A stretch of 44,236 nt of DNA. It comes from Pseudonocardia sp. (lineage in GTDB: Bacteria > Actinomycetota > Actinomycetes > Mycobacteriales > Pseudonocardiaceae). The stretch is from NCBI GenBank assembly GCA_025869365.1, contig JAOZVV010000026.1, positions 35,869-80,104 on the forward strand, written 5' to 3'. Shown here in pieces: positions 35,159 through 42,913 of the stretch. The notes beneath the pieces were generated by a model. The model did no database searches. It worked only from the letters and a program-made list of their open reading frames with translations, and was not told the DNA's origin. The position numbers were made by a program, and so were the translations under genes. Numbering within the stretch: position 1 is the stretch's first letter; each line of letters starts with the position of its first letter.

Positions 35159-35584
35159 GTGTGGCGGGTGTTGCAGATCGGTGAGGTCGCCAACAGGGTC
35201 GGCCTGTCCCTGCGCACGATGCGGCACTGGGACGAGGTCGGCCTGGTGGTTCCGTCCGCGCGGAGCCAGGGCGGTTTCCGCCTCTACACCGAGGCGGACG
35301 TGCAGCGCCTGCTCTTCATCAAGACGCTCAAGCCACTCGACCTGAGCATCGAGCAGATTCGTGAGCTCACGACGGTGATTGATGAGCTCGACGGCGACGA
35401 CGGGCAGGATCCGGACCGGACGGCGCACCTGCAGGACCGGCTTGCGATGTTTCGGGCGGCTGCGGAGGCCAGGATCGAGGTCCTCCACGGGCAGCTGCGC
35501 GACCTGCAGGGCTTCGCAGGGCACCTCGCCTCGTTGACGGCGTCCCACTCGTCGGACGTCGAAGGGCCCGCCGGGCGGCACTGA
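35159..35584 (+). CDS. MerR-family transcriptional regulator
   Basis: A 141-residue MerR regulator: LQIGEVANRVGLSLRTMRHWDEVGLVVPSARSQGGFRLYTEADVQRLLFIKTLKPLDLSIEQIRELTTVIDEL is the winged HTH. A coiled-coil follows (RTAHLQDRLAMFRAAAEARIEVLHGQLRDLQGFAGHL). No conserved metal-binding cysteines are present in the C-terminus, so this is not a classic metal sensor; the tail is short and lacks a ligand domain. GTG 35159 or the in-frame GTG 35168 may be the start, with GAAGG upstream. It probably binds the four long palindromes in this part of the island. Confidence 0.9.
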   Translation: MWRVLQIGEVANRVGLSLRTMRHWDEVGLVVPSARSQGGFRLYTEADVQRLLFIKTLKPLDLSIEQIRELTTVIDELDGDDGQDPDRTAHLQDRLAMFRAAAEARIEVLHGQLRDLQGFAGHLASLTASHSSDVEGPAGRH

Positions 35585-35679
35585 ACGTACCTCGGTGGCC
35601 GCGCATCGATCGGCTTCCGCGCAGCGCGTACGCCACCGTCACCGGAGTTCGCTTCGGCGGCTGTGGGCGACCGTTCGAT

Positions 35680-35705
35680 ACTCTACCGTCACGTAAGGGT
35701 AGAGT
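35680..35705. promoter_or_regulatory. Palindrome upstream of the 374-aa gene (MerR site 2)
   Basis: ACTCTACCGTCAC and GTAAGGGTAGAGT form a 26-bp palindrome with two mismatched pairs. TAGAGT (35700-35705) is 7 bp before GTG 35713, so transcription would begin at or next to the start codon, giving a nearly leaderless mRNA. Confidence 0.75.
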
Positions 35706-35712
35706 GTGATCG

Positions 35713-36837
35713 GTGGACGGGACGAGGATGACCGCGGTGATATGCCGGTTCTGCGGCGGATCTGCCGGCTCGTTCGTTCTGGATCTGGGGCTGTTGCCGT
35801 CGACAGGGGTCGGCCGAACCGAGCCGGTAGGGGCTGAGCTACGGGTTGATGTCCGGCTCTGGTTGTGCGCTGAATGCGGCTTGGTTCAGCTGCCCATGGT
35901 TGCCGGCGGAGCGGACGTTGCGGGGCCCGCCGCGTTTCCGGACCCGGGCGTTGCTTCCGAGGTCGTTGCGTGGCTGATGGCGAACTCGGAGCCGCCCGAC
36001 ACAGGGATGGTGCTGGAGATCCCCGGCCCGGGCGGGAGGAGCTGGAGCCAGGTCCTGGCCGGGCGGTCGCTGCGGCCGGTGACCGACCCGGCGGCGGCCG
36101 CCGACATCGTCATCGATGCCCGGTTCGCGTTGATGTGTGCTGCGGATCAGCGTCACGCCCTGCTGGCTCGTGCCCGGCGACTTCGTAGCCGTGGGCTGCT
36201 GGTGCTGCACTTCCCGTCCCTCGCCGCGTTGCTGGCTCGTCGACGGTGGGACCAGGTGCGTCCGGGTGTCAACGCCTACTACTCGATTCCGGCAGTGGTG
36301 GAGATGCTCGCCAGGGTTGGGCTCACCGCTCGGGCCGCGCAGGAGTTCCCTGAACACGGAACGGCAGCGGTCATCGCCGGCCGAACCGAGGAGGAGGACG
36401 ACTCGGTCAGCCGAGGGGCGGAGCGCCACCTCCGCGTGGGCGTCCGGTCGGTGGAGGCCTACGGCGAGCTGCAGAGTGCAGTCGACAACGAGACCGCCGC
36501 TCTTCGGGCGTGTCTCAAAGACTACGAGTTCGGCGAGGTCTACGGGTACGGGGTCACTCCACGAGCTGTCGCCCTGCTCAACCGCGCCGGGCTCAGTCAG
36601 TCGGATCTCGCTGCCGTTGTCGATCCGTCAGCCACCTCGCGCTTACGCCGCGTCCCTGGGACGAGCATCCCCGTCGTCGACGTCGCTGCGCTGACGCGGG
36701 CTCGCCCGCGGGCCGTCGTGGCGTTCGGTGCGGAACTTCTGCCTCAAGCCCGGCGTGCCGCCTCCTCAATCGAGGCGTCCGGAGGCACGTGGCTGACGAC
36801 CACTCCGGCAGGTCCACCCGAGGGTGCCCGCCGATGA
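35713..36837 (+). CDS. Methyltransferase-like protein with degenerate SAM motif
   Basis: A 374-residue protein built like sugar C-methyltransferases (TylC3/NovU type). It has an N-terminal zinc-finger-like region (CRFCGG ... WLCAECGLVQLP), a central SAM-fold region and a C-terminal Rossmann-like domain (YEFGEVYGYGVTPRAVALLNRAGLSQSDLAAVVDPSATSRLRRVPGTSIPVVDVAALTRARPRAVVAFG). It resembles the intact enzyme at 40015-41262. However, where that protein has FVVEVASNDGYLL, this one has MVLEIPGPGGRSW, and the ~100-residue catalytic region is shortened. It may have lost methyl transfer. The start is GTG 35713 or ATG 35728. Confidence 0.75.
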   Translation: MDGTRMTAVICRFCGGSAGSFVLDLGLLPSTGVGRTEPVGAELRVDVRLWLCAECGLVQLPMVAGGADVAGPAAFPDPGVASEVVAWLMANSEPPDTGMVLEIPGPGGRSWSQVLAGRSLRPVTDPAAAADIVIDARFALMCAADQRHALLARARRLRSRGLLVLHFPSLAALLARRRWDQVRPGVNAYYSIPAVVEMLARVGLTARAAQEFPEHGTAAVIAGRTEEEDDSVSRGAERHLRVGVRSVEAYGELQSAVDNETAALRACLKDYEFGEVYGYGVTPRAVALLNRAGLSQSDLAAVVDPSATSRLRRVPGTSIPVVDVAALTRARPRAVVAFGAELLPQARRAASSIEASGGTWLTTTPAGPPEGARR

Positions 36838-37147
36838 GTACCGCACACAGCCCGGGTTCCTATCGGAAGGGTCGGCGGAAATGATCGACGAGCCTGTCCT
36901 CGACGGCGCTGCTGCGGTCGTCGAGAGCGAGTTCCTGCGGCAGATGGCGAGGGCACTACGTGTTCGCAACGCAGTCGGGCGGGCGTCGGTGGACGAGAGA
37001 GAAATGAGCTCGGCCGAGCGTCTGCGGCTCCTGGATCGAACGTCCGCGGCGTTGGCGAACACCCCTTCGGCAGTGGCGCCCGAAGTTCTGTCGCAGGCGC
37101 TGAGGATCGCTGCCGAGATCTACCGAGCGATCCTCGAAGATCGCTGA
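36824..37147 (+). CDS. Small hypothetical helical protein, ~107 aa
   Basis: A protein of up to 107 residues, start GTG 36824 (overlapping the previous gene by 14 nt) or ATG 36881 (MIDEPVLDG). The body is helical and charged: AAAVVESEFLRQMARALRVRNAVGRASVDEREMSSAERLRLLDRTSAALANTPSAVAPEVLSQALRIAAEIYRAIL. There is no membrane segment or cysteine motif. I do not recognise a family. The overlap suggests co-expression with the methyltransferase-like gene. Confidence 0.55.
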   Translation: MPADEYRTQPGFLSEGSAEMIDEPVLDGAAAVVESEFLRQMARALRVRNAVGRASVDEREMSSAERLRLLDRTSAALANTPSAVAPEVLSQALRIAAEIYRAILEDR

Positions 37148-37171
37148 GACGATCTCGGGCCGAGAGAATGC

Positions 37172-38302
37172 TTACGGATGCCGGTGCCTCCCGGAGGGGG
37201 CGCGTTCCGGTCGATGGTCGCGGGGGCGCCATCGCGGTGGAACGGCCATGAGTACCCGATCAGCGACTCGATCAGGTACGGAGCTGTGCTTGTGCGACAA
37301 TGCGGGCTGCTCGACGAGGAACCACGACAGCACGGCCGGAACGGTGGCGACCGCAATCCCCAGGGGAACGAACATAGTGGTGGAGAGCTTGGCCGCTCCG
37401 GCGACGGTCATCAGTTGCAGCGCCGGCCAGTGGTAGATGTAGATGCCGTAGGACAGGTCCTCACGCACAGACCAGGCCATGCGCCGGCTGGTGCCGACCC
37501 ACAAGCACGCATAGGCGAACGGCGCGGCGCCGAGTACCCGGTAGTCGGTGAAGAGGACGACGCTGAGCAGGAACACCGCCGCGGCGGCGAGGGCCAGGTC
37601 CGGACGCATCGGGATCCGGGCCGCGTAGAGGTGTGCCAGCATCCCGAGCACGAACACGAACGCCAACCGCACCACCCGGTCGTTGACCAGGATCGGGACC
37701 CCGATCTCCTGGAACACCGTGAGCACCGCGAGCAGCACGGCCAGGGCGGCGACCAGCCACCGACGTCGCCGGAGAACGCCGAGGACACCGGCCACCGCGA
37801 CGAGCCCGTAGCAGCCGGCTTCGAAGAACAACGTCCATAGCGCCCCGTTGAAGCTCACGCCCTGTGGGGTGTTCGCCAGGATCCCGGCGATGTCGTACTG
37901 GACCATCAAGAGCGCGGCATTGCCCAGGACGAACCGCAGAGCTGACGGATCTGAGGTGAACGCCGTCGACGCAGGCGTCCCTTGTAGGACCGCGGCCAGC
38001 GGTGCGACGAGCAGTCCGACGACCACCAGGCAGACCCAGAAGCCGGGCATGATCCGCAGGAACCGGTGCCAGATGAACCGCGGCAGCGAGTCGAGCTTGA
38101 GGAAGCTGCGGGTCACCAGGAACCCACTCAGGATGAAGAACCCGTCGAGGCCGAAATCGCCGAGGGTGGCCGAACCCCACTGAGGCTGATGCCCGGTATG
38201 GATATCGATGCCGTGCGACACCGCGACCAGGACTGCGAACCCGAGCCGGAGCACATCGAGGCCGTTGCGCCGCGGGTCGAACCGTGACTGCAGAGTCGCC
38301 AT
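37172..38302 (-). CDS. OafA/YrhL-type acyltransferase 3 membrane protein
   Basis: A 376-residue integral membrane acyltransferase with about 10 helices, of the group that O-acetylates surface polysaccharides or small molecules. The start RNGLDVLRLGFAVLVAVSHGIDI contains the conserved Arg and the SHG histidine of helix 1; GDFGLDGFFILSGFLVTRSFLKL and RFIWHRFLRIMPGFWVCL are the R..R.RIMPGFW motif, and SYGIYIYHWPALQLM is the C-terminal signature. A near-perfect palindrome (MerR site 3) lies 53 bp upstream. It is a close paralogue of the frameshifted gene at 38793-39900, transcribed divergently. Confidence 0.9.
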   Translation of the reverse strand: MATLQSRFDPRRNGLDVLRLGFAVLVAVSHGIDIHTGHQPQWGSATLGDFGLDGFFILSGFLVTRSFLKLDSLPRFIWHRFLRIMPGFWVCLVVVGLLVAPLAAVLQGTPASTAFTSDPSALRFVLGNAALLMVQYDIAGILANTPQGVSFNGALWTLFFEAGCYGLVAVAGVLGVLRRRRWLVAALAVLLAVLTVFQEIGVPILVNDRVVRLAFVFVLGMLAHLYAARIPMRPDLALAAAAVFLLSVVLFTDYRVLGAAPFAYACLWVGTSRRMAWSVREDLSYGIYIYHWPALQLMTVAGAAKLSTTMFVPLGIAVATVPAVLSWFLVEQPALSHKHSSVPDRVADRVLMAVPPRWRPRDHRPERAPSGRHRHP

Positions 38303-38354
38303 CCCGTCCCTTCGCCTTCCCCTCGCCGGGTGCCATCGATGTTTGACTGCCCGG

Positions 38355-38384
38355 CAACCCTACTCTGACGTAAGAGGAGGGTTG
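38355..38384. promoter_or_regulatory. Near-perfect palindrome upstream of the acyltransferase (MerR site 3)
   Basis: CAACCCTACTCTGAC and GTAAGAGGAGGGTTG form 30 bp with two mismatched pairs. On the minus strand a TAGGGT falls at the -10 position, 53-58 bp before the acyltransferase ATG. Confidence 0.75.
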
Positions 38385-38683
38385 CTGGCAGTTCGAACCC
38401 TCGCGGGCGCCGAAGCACCCCTCGGCGCCGTCTCGGCGTTCACCACACTCGCACCCGTGAACATCGACGGCCGGCGCCGCCTGTGCGGGACAGTAGGGGG
38501 CCGACCCTGTGGCTGGGCTGAGCCTCGACCTCCGAAGTTCGGGGGGTGCCGCAGGCGGCAAGACTGAAGCGGTCGGCATTTACGTTGCGTCACCATGCCA
38601 CCGCGTCAGCGTCCGATCGGGTCCGATCGGGTGATCGTCCAACCTGTGACTCAGCTTAGAGGCCGTAGCCACACCGGCCCCGC

Positions 38684-38711
38684 ATCTCTACCCTCACGTG
38701 AGGGTAGAGAT
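38684..38711. promoter_or_regulatory. Perfect 28-bp palindrome upstream of the second acyltransferase (MerR site 4)
   Basis: ATCTCTACCCTCAC and its exact complement GTGAGGGTAGAGAT, 81 bp before the start at 38793. It shares the core CTCTACYCTCACGTGAG with site 1. Confidence 0.8.
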
Positions 38712-38792
38712 CTAGCTCTGCCTGGCTCGTCCAGGGTGTCGTTCGGGGGTCGTAGGGCGCACCTGGTCCGCGAGAGGTGAAGTGAGACCGTC

Positions 38793-39900
38793 ATGCGCTC
38801 GTTTGCCGCGCGATTCGACACCCAAAGAAATGGGTTCGACGTGACCAGGCTCTTCCTGGCAGGGCTCGTCGCTTCTATGCACGCCCTGGCCATCGGATTC
38901 GGGTGGCAGTCTCAGTTTTCTACCGGTCTCAACGTCAGTACGCTCGGTGTGGATGGATTCTTCATCATCAGTGGGTTTCTGGTGACTCGCAGTTTCGTCG
39001 GATTGAGCTCATTGCCGCGGCTCGCCTGGCACCGATTCCTGCGGGTCATGCCCGGGTTCTGGGTCTGTCTGCTCGTGGCGGCATTCGTCGTCGCCCCGAT
39101 AGCGGCGGCGATCGAAGGTCGTCAGGTCGGCAGCGTCCTGTGGGGAACGGAATCCTCAACCACCTATGTCCTGAAGAACCTGTTCGTGGCGATCTTCCAG
39201 GACAGCATCAACGGGGTGTTCGAGAGCGGGCTCAGCGGGCCCGGCAGGGACGGCTCGCTGTGGAGTCTTGCGTTCGAGGTCGCCTGCTACGGCCTGGTGG
39301 CAGTGCTAGGGGTGATCGGGGTCCTGCATCGCCGCCGCGTCGTCGTACTCGGTCTGGCGGGTGCGCTCTGGGCTCTCACGACCGGTCAGGCGATCGGTCT
39401 ACCTCTTTCCTTCGCCGCCGCCCTCACCCTGGAGCTCGTGTTCCTGTTCGTGCTGGGGATGATGGCGGCCCTCTACGCGGAGAAGATCCCGGCGCATGGG
39501 CGGCCTGGCACTGCTCGCCGCTGCAGTGTTCCTGCTCTGCGCTTTCCTATTACCGGACTATCGGTCGGGCGGCGGCATCGCTTTTGCCTATATGTTGCTG
39601 TGGTTCGCGGCGTGTTCGCCGGTGAAGGTCCGTATCCGCAACGACCTTTCCTGCCGCGTCTACATCTACCACTGGCCGGCCATGCAACTACTTGCACTTC
39701 TCGGCCTGGTCGCGGTGAGCCCGTTCCTCCATTTCGCAGTCGGTATCGGCGTCGTCGCCGGGGTCGCCGCCGCGTCCTGGTTCCTGATCGAGCGGACTGC
39801 TCTGGCGCGTCGACACAGCCCCCTGCCGGACCAGTGGGCGTCCACGATGCGTCATCGCCGTGGGCGCAGAGACGTGCCTGCCGGCACGCCAGGCCCGTGA
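38793..39900 (+). pseudogene. OafA/YrhL-type acyltransferase, frameshifted
   Basis: A paralogue of the 37172-38302 product with the same layout: RNGFDVTRLFLAGLVASMHALAIG, STLGVDGFFIISGFLVTRSFVGL, RLAWHRFLRVMPGFWVCLLV, and after the break CRVYIYHWPAMQLLALLG. The first frame runs well until EKIPAHG at about 39,493; homology resumes in the frame MGGLALLAAAVFLLCAFLLPDYRSGGG (from 39,496) and ends at 39,900. A single-base change in the ATGGGCGG region explains it. The rest is intact, so this is a recent lesion, a phase-variable site or a sequencing error. Local G+C at the 5' end is lower than in neighbours. Confidence 0.82.
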
Positions 39901-40014
39901 CAGTCGGCACGCAATCGGCGCGAGCCGGCCTCCGCTGGGCGGTCACGAGGCGTACACGTGTTTATGCACTGGAGGAGTGTTTTGTCCCATTCGTGTTATA
40001 GAGGGAGGGTGTAC

Positions 40015-41262
40015 ATGCCAGGTTCCCCTGTACCGGGTCCGCCTGCCTGTCGCCTCTGCGGATCCGGAGAGGTCCGAACGTTCGTGGACCTGGGCGCCAC
40101 CCCGCCGTGCGAGCTGTTCCTCACCGCCGACGCCCTGGACGTGGTGGAGCCGACCTACCCGTTGCACGTGCGGGTCTGCGCGGACTGTCTGCTGGCGCAG
40201 CTGCCGCCGCTGATCACGCCAGAGGAGACGTTCACCGAGTACGCGTACTTCTCGTCGTTCTCGAGGTCGTGGGTGGAGCATGCGGGCCGATACGTGGACG
40301 CCGCCGTCGAGCGGTTGGGCCTGGGACCGGACTCCTTCGTGGTCGAGGTCGCGAGCAACGACGGGTACCTGCTCCGGCACGTGGTGGAGCGGGGGATCCG
40401 CTGCCTCGGTGTCGAGCCGTCGGTGAACGTCGGGGAGGCAGCCCGGGAGAAGGGCGTGCCCACGTTGACGGCGTTCCTCACCCCGGAGACCGGGGCGCGG
40501 GTGCGGGCCGAGCACGGCCCGGCGGACCTCGTGGCGCTGAACAACGTCTACGCCCACATCCCGGACGTGGTCGGGTTCACCTGGGGCCTGCGCTCGCTCG
40601 TCGCGGACGACGGTTGGGTGTCGGTGGAGGTCCAGCATCTGCTGACCCTGGTGGAGAACACCCAGTTCGACACCGTCTACCACGAGCACTTCCAGTACTA
40701 CACCCTGCTCACCGGCCGGCGGGCGCTCGCGTCGGGCGGGCTGATCCTGGTCGATGTCGAGGTCCTGGATACCCACGGCGGATCGCTGCGGATGTGGGCC
40801 CGGCCCGCGGAGATCGCGGGCGCGCCGTCGCAGGCCGTCGCGGACGTGCTGGCGTTGGAGGAGAAGGCCGGGCTGCACTCGGTCGAGGGGTATGCGGGGT
40901 TCGCCCAGGACGTCTCCCGCATCCGCGACGATCTGGTCGCCTTCCTGATCGAGGCCCGGCGGGCGGGCCGGACGGTCGTCGGGTACGGGGCGCCGGGCAA
41001 GGGCAACACGCTGCTGAACTACTGCGGGATCCGCCCGGACCTGCTCGCCTACACCGTCGACCGCAACCCCTACAAGCACGGGCGGTTCACCCCCGGGACC
41101 CGCATTCCGATCCACGCACCGGAGCGGATCGCGCTCGACCGGCCGGACTACGTGCTCGTCCTGCCCTGGAATCTGCGCCCGGAGCTGACCGAGCAGCTCG
41201 CGCACGTGCAGGAGTGGGGCGGACGGCTGGTGTTCCCGATCCCGACACTCGAGGTGGTCTGA
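40015..41262 (+). CDS. Class I SAM-dependent sugar C-methyltransferase-type protein
   Basis: A 415-residue methyltransferase of the TylC3/NovU type, acting on NDP-deoxysugars. The N-terminal zinc site is CRLCG ... VRVCADCLLAQLP. The SAM motif is FVVEVASNDGYLLRHVVERG, followed by ADLVALNNVYAHIPDVVGF and VEVQHLLTLVENTQFDTVYHEHFQYYTL, the catalytic region with the HEH motif. The C-terminal domain is RTVVGYGAPGKGNTLLNYCGIRPDLLAYTVDRNPYKHGRFTPGTRIPIHAPERI. ATG 40015 follows GGGAGGG at a good distance. Its stop abuts the nucleotidyltransferase ATG, indicating one operon for a modified sugar. Confidence 0.9.
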   Translation: MPGSPVPGPPACRLCGSGEVRTFVDLGATPPCELFLTADALDVVEPTYPLHVRVCADCLLAQLPPLITPEETFTEYAYFSSFSRSWVEHAGRYVDAAVERLGLGPDSFVVEVASNDGYLLRHVVERGIRCLGVEPSVNVGEAAREKGVPTLTAFLTPETGARVRAEHGPADLVALNNVYAHIPDVVGFTWGLRSLVADDGWVSVEVQHLLTLVENTQFDTVYHEHFQYYTLLTGRRALASGGLILVDVEVLDTHGGSLRMWARPAEIAGAPSQAVADVLALEEKAGLHSVEGYAGFAQDVSRIRDDLVAFLIEARRAGRTVVGYGAPGKGNTLLNYCGIRPDLLAYTVDRNPYKHGRFTPGTRIPIHAPERIALDRPDYVLVLPWNLRPELTEQLAHVQEWGGRLVFPIPTLEVV

Positions 41263-42105
41263 ATGAAGGTCGTGCTCTTCTGCGGCGGATACGGCATGCG
41301 CATGCGCGACGGCGAGTCCGACCTGCCCAAGCCCATGCAGCGGGTCGGGCCGCGGCCGCTGATCTGGCACGTCATGCGCTACTACGCCCACTTCGGCTAC
41401 ACGGACTTCGTGCTGTGCCTGGGCTACGGTGCCCACCACATTAAGGACTTCTTCCTGCACTACGACGAGACGGCGTCGAACGACTTCACCCTGCACCACG
41501 GCGAGGTCGAGCTGCTGGCACGGGACATCCAGGACTGGAACATCACCTTCGTCCACACCGGGATGGACTCCCCGATCGGGGAACGGCTGCGCCGGGTCCG
41601 GTCCCTCGTCGAGGGCGAGGAGATGTTCCTGGCCAACTACGCGGACGTCCTGACCGACGCCCCGCTGCACGACATGGTGGAGCGGTTCCGCGCCACCGAC
41701 TCGATCGGCGGCCTGATGGCCGTCCCGCCGCAGTCCGCGTTCCACTGTGTGGACATCGGCGAGGACGGCCGGCTGGAGTCGATCACGTCGCTGCAGGAGA
41801 TGCCGCTGTGGGAGAACGGCGGCTACCTGATGTTCCGGCCGGAGATCTTCGAGCACCTCACCGAGGACTGCGACCTGATCGGGGACGTCTGCGCACCGCT
41901 GGCGAAGCAGGGCCGGATGATGGCCTACCGCTACCGCGGCTTCTGGCAGCCCGCGGACACGATCAAGGAGCGGACCGCGCTGGAGGCCGCCTACCGCGGC
42001 GGCACCCGGCCCTGGATGCTCTGGGAGGCACCGGACCGGGACCCGCTGCAGGCCGAGATCGAGACGCTGCACGACGCACGACGCCAGTCCCTGTCCAAAG
42101 CGTGA
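41263..42105 (+). CDS. Sugar-1-phosphate nucleotidyltransferase (RfbF-like)
   Basis: A 280-residue nucleotidyltransferase resembling glucose-1-phosphate cytidylyltransferase. The N-terminus MKVVLFCGGYGMRMRDGESDLPKPMQRVGPRPLIWHVMRYYAHFGY holds the nucleotide-binding GGxGxRx(n)PKPM motif; LANYADVLTDAPL is the metal-binding region; GFWQPADTIKERTALE near the end replaces the W-D-T-K-E motif of RfbF. It makes an NDP-sugar for the methyltransferase encoded just upstream, with no gap between the two genes. CTP versus TTP preference cannot be settled from sequence alone, although the motif set favours CTP. Confidence 0.88.
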   Translation: MKVVLFCGGYGMRMRDGESDLPKPMQRVGPRPLIWHVMRYYAHFGYTDFVLCLGYGAHHIKDFFLHYDETASNDFTLHHGEVELLARDIQDWNITFVHTGMDSPIGERLRRVRSLVEGEEMFLANYADVLTDAPLHDMVERFRATDSIGGLMAVPPQSAFHCVDIGEDGRLESITSLQEMPLWENGGYLMFRPEIFEHLTEDCDLIGDVCAPLAKQGRMMAYRYRGFWQPADTIKERTALEAAYRGGTRPWMLWEAPDRDPLQAEIETLHDARRQSLSKA

Positions 42106-42423
42106 GCGGCGGCGCGGCCCATCGGCCGATCGGGAATCCGGCGATCTCGGCGGAGTACAGCACGGTCGGATCGGCACCGGGGTCGAGGTACTCACTCGGC
42201 CGGACCAGAACCGTGTCCCAGCGCTCGCTCTCCGCCATGTGGAACGGGCGCGGGGCGTGACGCGAGCCGGCGCGCGGCTCGTCTCCGTACCCGCAGGCTC
42301 ACCGGCTGCCTCGCCCGGCGACTTCTCGTGCATCCCTCGTCCCGCCGCTGGTCGAAGACGTCCGCGGAACAGGTGTTCGCTTCGCCGTCATCGGCTGGGA
42401 TTGGGGTCCGCGGCCGGCGCGCC
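42106..42423. other. Gene-poor stretch with a possible truncated frame
   Basis: On the minus strand from ATG 42238 an open frame reads MAESERWDTVLVRPSEYLDP, then GADPTVLYSAEIAGFPIGRW, with good codon bias for about 45 codons. It then runs antisense into the nucleotidyltransferase and loses it. It may be the 5' end of a truncated gene; I do not recognise the family. The rest shows no gene. Confidence 0.4.
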
Positions 42424-42891
42424 TCAGACTGTCGGCCGCCGGACTATCGTCGCCGCAACTCCGTGCTCCAGATATGCCGTTGCGCCCTGGACGATGGAAC
42501 GGATTCGGCGGGCGATCCGGTCGATTACGAAGTGCTCGATCTGGGCCAGCTCCACCCACTCCCAGCGGTCGAGCTCATGGCCGTCGAGCCGAATGGAGCC
42601 ATGCCCGATCTCTCCGCAGTCGAAGAGAAAGAGGAGCTTGTCGCCCTCGCCGTCGCTGGGCGCCCAGTCCACTGCAAGCAGCCGGCGCGGCTCCCGATCG
42701 AGGCCGAGCTCTTCGCTGATCTCCCGCCGACACGCGGCGGCCGGGGACTCGCCACGTTCGACGTACCCGCCGGGGATGTCCCACGTGTCCTTGTAGGTGG
42801 GATGCACGAGAAGTACCCGCCCCTGCTCGTCGAAGAATAATGCGCCGGCGGCGACACGCGGGGTCGCGAAGCTCTCACTCGGATCAGACAC
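42424..42891 (-). CDS. NUDIX hydrolase
   Basis: A 155-residue NUDIX hydrolase. The box is GGYVERGESPAAACRREISEELGL, a complete GX5EX7REUXEEXGU motif that binds the catalytic metals; YKDTWDIPGG precedes it. The C-terminal helix region DELDRWEW-like (HELDRWEWVELAQIEHFVIDRIARRI) follows. Substrate class (nucleoside diphosphate derivative or capped nucleotide) is unknown. GTG 42891 is the start. It lies 22 nt after the XRE gene on the same strand, a pairing common in Actinobacteria. A decayed copy of its 3' end lies at about 33,235-33,385. Confidence 0.92.
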   Translation of the reverse strand: MSDPSESFATPRVAAGALFFDEQGRVLLVHPTYKDTWDIPGGYVERGESPAAACRREISEELGLDREPRRLLAVDWAPSDGEGDKLLFLFDCGEIGHGSIRLDGHELDRWEWVELAQIEHFVIDRIARRIRSIVQGATAYLEHGVAATIVRRPTV

Positions 42892-42913
42892 GAGCCGAGC
42901 CTACGAGCGAGTC

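Noticed and set aside
39943-42333. A 796-codon open frame antisense to the methyltransferase and nucleotidyltransferase genes
   Set aside because: Again an Arg/Val/Asp/Gln-rich shadow with no family resemblance, opposite two clear genes.
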